From Planctomycetaceae bacterium (lineage in GTDB: Bacteria > Planctomycetota > Planctomycetia > Isosphaerales > Isosphaeraceae): a stretch of DNA of 35,816 bases. Positions within the stretch are counted from its first letter, which is position 1. Every line of letters starts with the position of its first letter. This document shows positions 35,535 to 35,816 of the stretch, piece after piece. The notes beneath the pieces are model-generated. The model had not been told where the DNA came from, did no database searches, and worked only from the letters and a program-made list of their open reading frames with translations. The stretch lies in NCBI GenBank assembly GCA_019237095.1, contig JAFAHT010000361.1, positions 1-35,816 of the forward strand, given 5' to 3'. A program made the translations under genes and the position numbers.

Positions 35535-35816
35535 GCCCAAGACTCCCGAACCGCCTCCGCCCTTGGTCCTGGACACAACGACGCAATTCGACAGGGACGT
35601 GAAGCGTCAGGAGAAGCGCGGCAAATCCCTGGACAAGCTCCATGAGATCATTGAGACCCTACGCACTCGCCAGCCGGTCGCTCCGAAGCATAAAGACCAT
35701 CCCCTGGGTGGGGAGTGGAAAGGTTGGCGAGACTGCCACGTCGAGCCCGACTGGGTCCTGATCTACAGGAAGGACGACGTGACGTTACAACTCGGCCGCA
35801 CCGGTTCGCACTCCGA
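35521..35816 (+). CDS. yafQ: YafQ-like RelE-superfamily toxin, truncated by the window end
   Basis: GTG start overlapping the dinJ stop; VLDTTTQFDRDVKRQEKRGKSLDKLHEIIETLRTRQPVAPKHKDHPLGGEWKGWRDCHVEPDWVLIYRKDDVTLQLGRTGSHS. Confidence 0.92.
   Translation, partial: MAKAKPKTPEPPPPLVLDTTTQFDRDVKRQEKRGKSLDKLHEIIETLRTRQPVAPKHKDHPLGGEWKGWRDCHVEPDWVLIYRKDDVTLQLGRTGSHS

Overview
High-GC bacterial chromosomal segment, most consistent with a Planctomycetes (Isosphaeraceae-like) genome. This assignment is inferred from gene content (ECF sigma factor next to a large TPR Ser/Thr kinase with DFN, an RNase E/G with a long S1 insertion, TIGR03991-type GlmU-like protein) and was not tested by search. Supported content: a 5' transposase remnant; an ECF sigma/membrane-protein pair; a hemolysin III homolog; a P-type metal ATPase; a PSP1-domain protein with a Cys-rich tail; an ECF sigma/Ser-Thr kinase pair; a group-2-like sigma-70; a GT39-like membrane protein; hemL, an Rpn-like nuclease and hemB; RNase E/G; a stand-alone DUF2344 protein; a regulatory PTS set (ptsI, ptsH, ptsN-like, hpf); a lactate permease; a metallophosphoesterase; a GlmU-like sugar nucleotidyltransferase; an EamA transporter; a glycosyltransferase; and three adjacent type II toxin-antitoxin modules (YefM/ParE-like, HicBA, DinJ/YafQ). 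Non-coding signals: a heptamer tandem array that supplies the kinase C-terminus, an orphan intrinsic terminator in a long AT-rich intergenic region, a 17-bp hyphenated palindrome before DUF2344/rne with a near-match upstream of hicBA, and a REP-like GGTGCGTC/GACGCACC hairpin. I saw no CRISPR array, rRNA, convincing tRNA or complete mobile element. Nothing here is clearly a new multi-gene system. The best leads are the RNase E architecture, the orphan terminator/leader, the PSP1 Cys tail and the toxin-antitoxin cluster.
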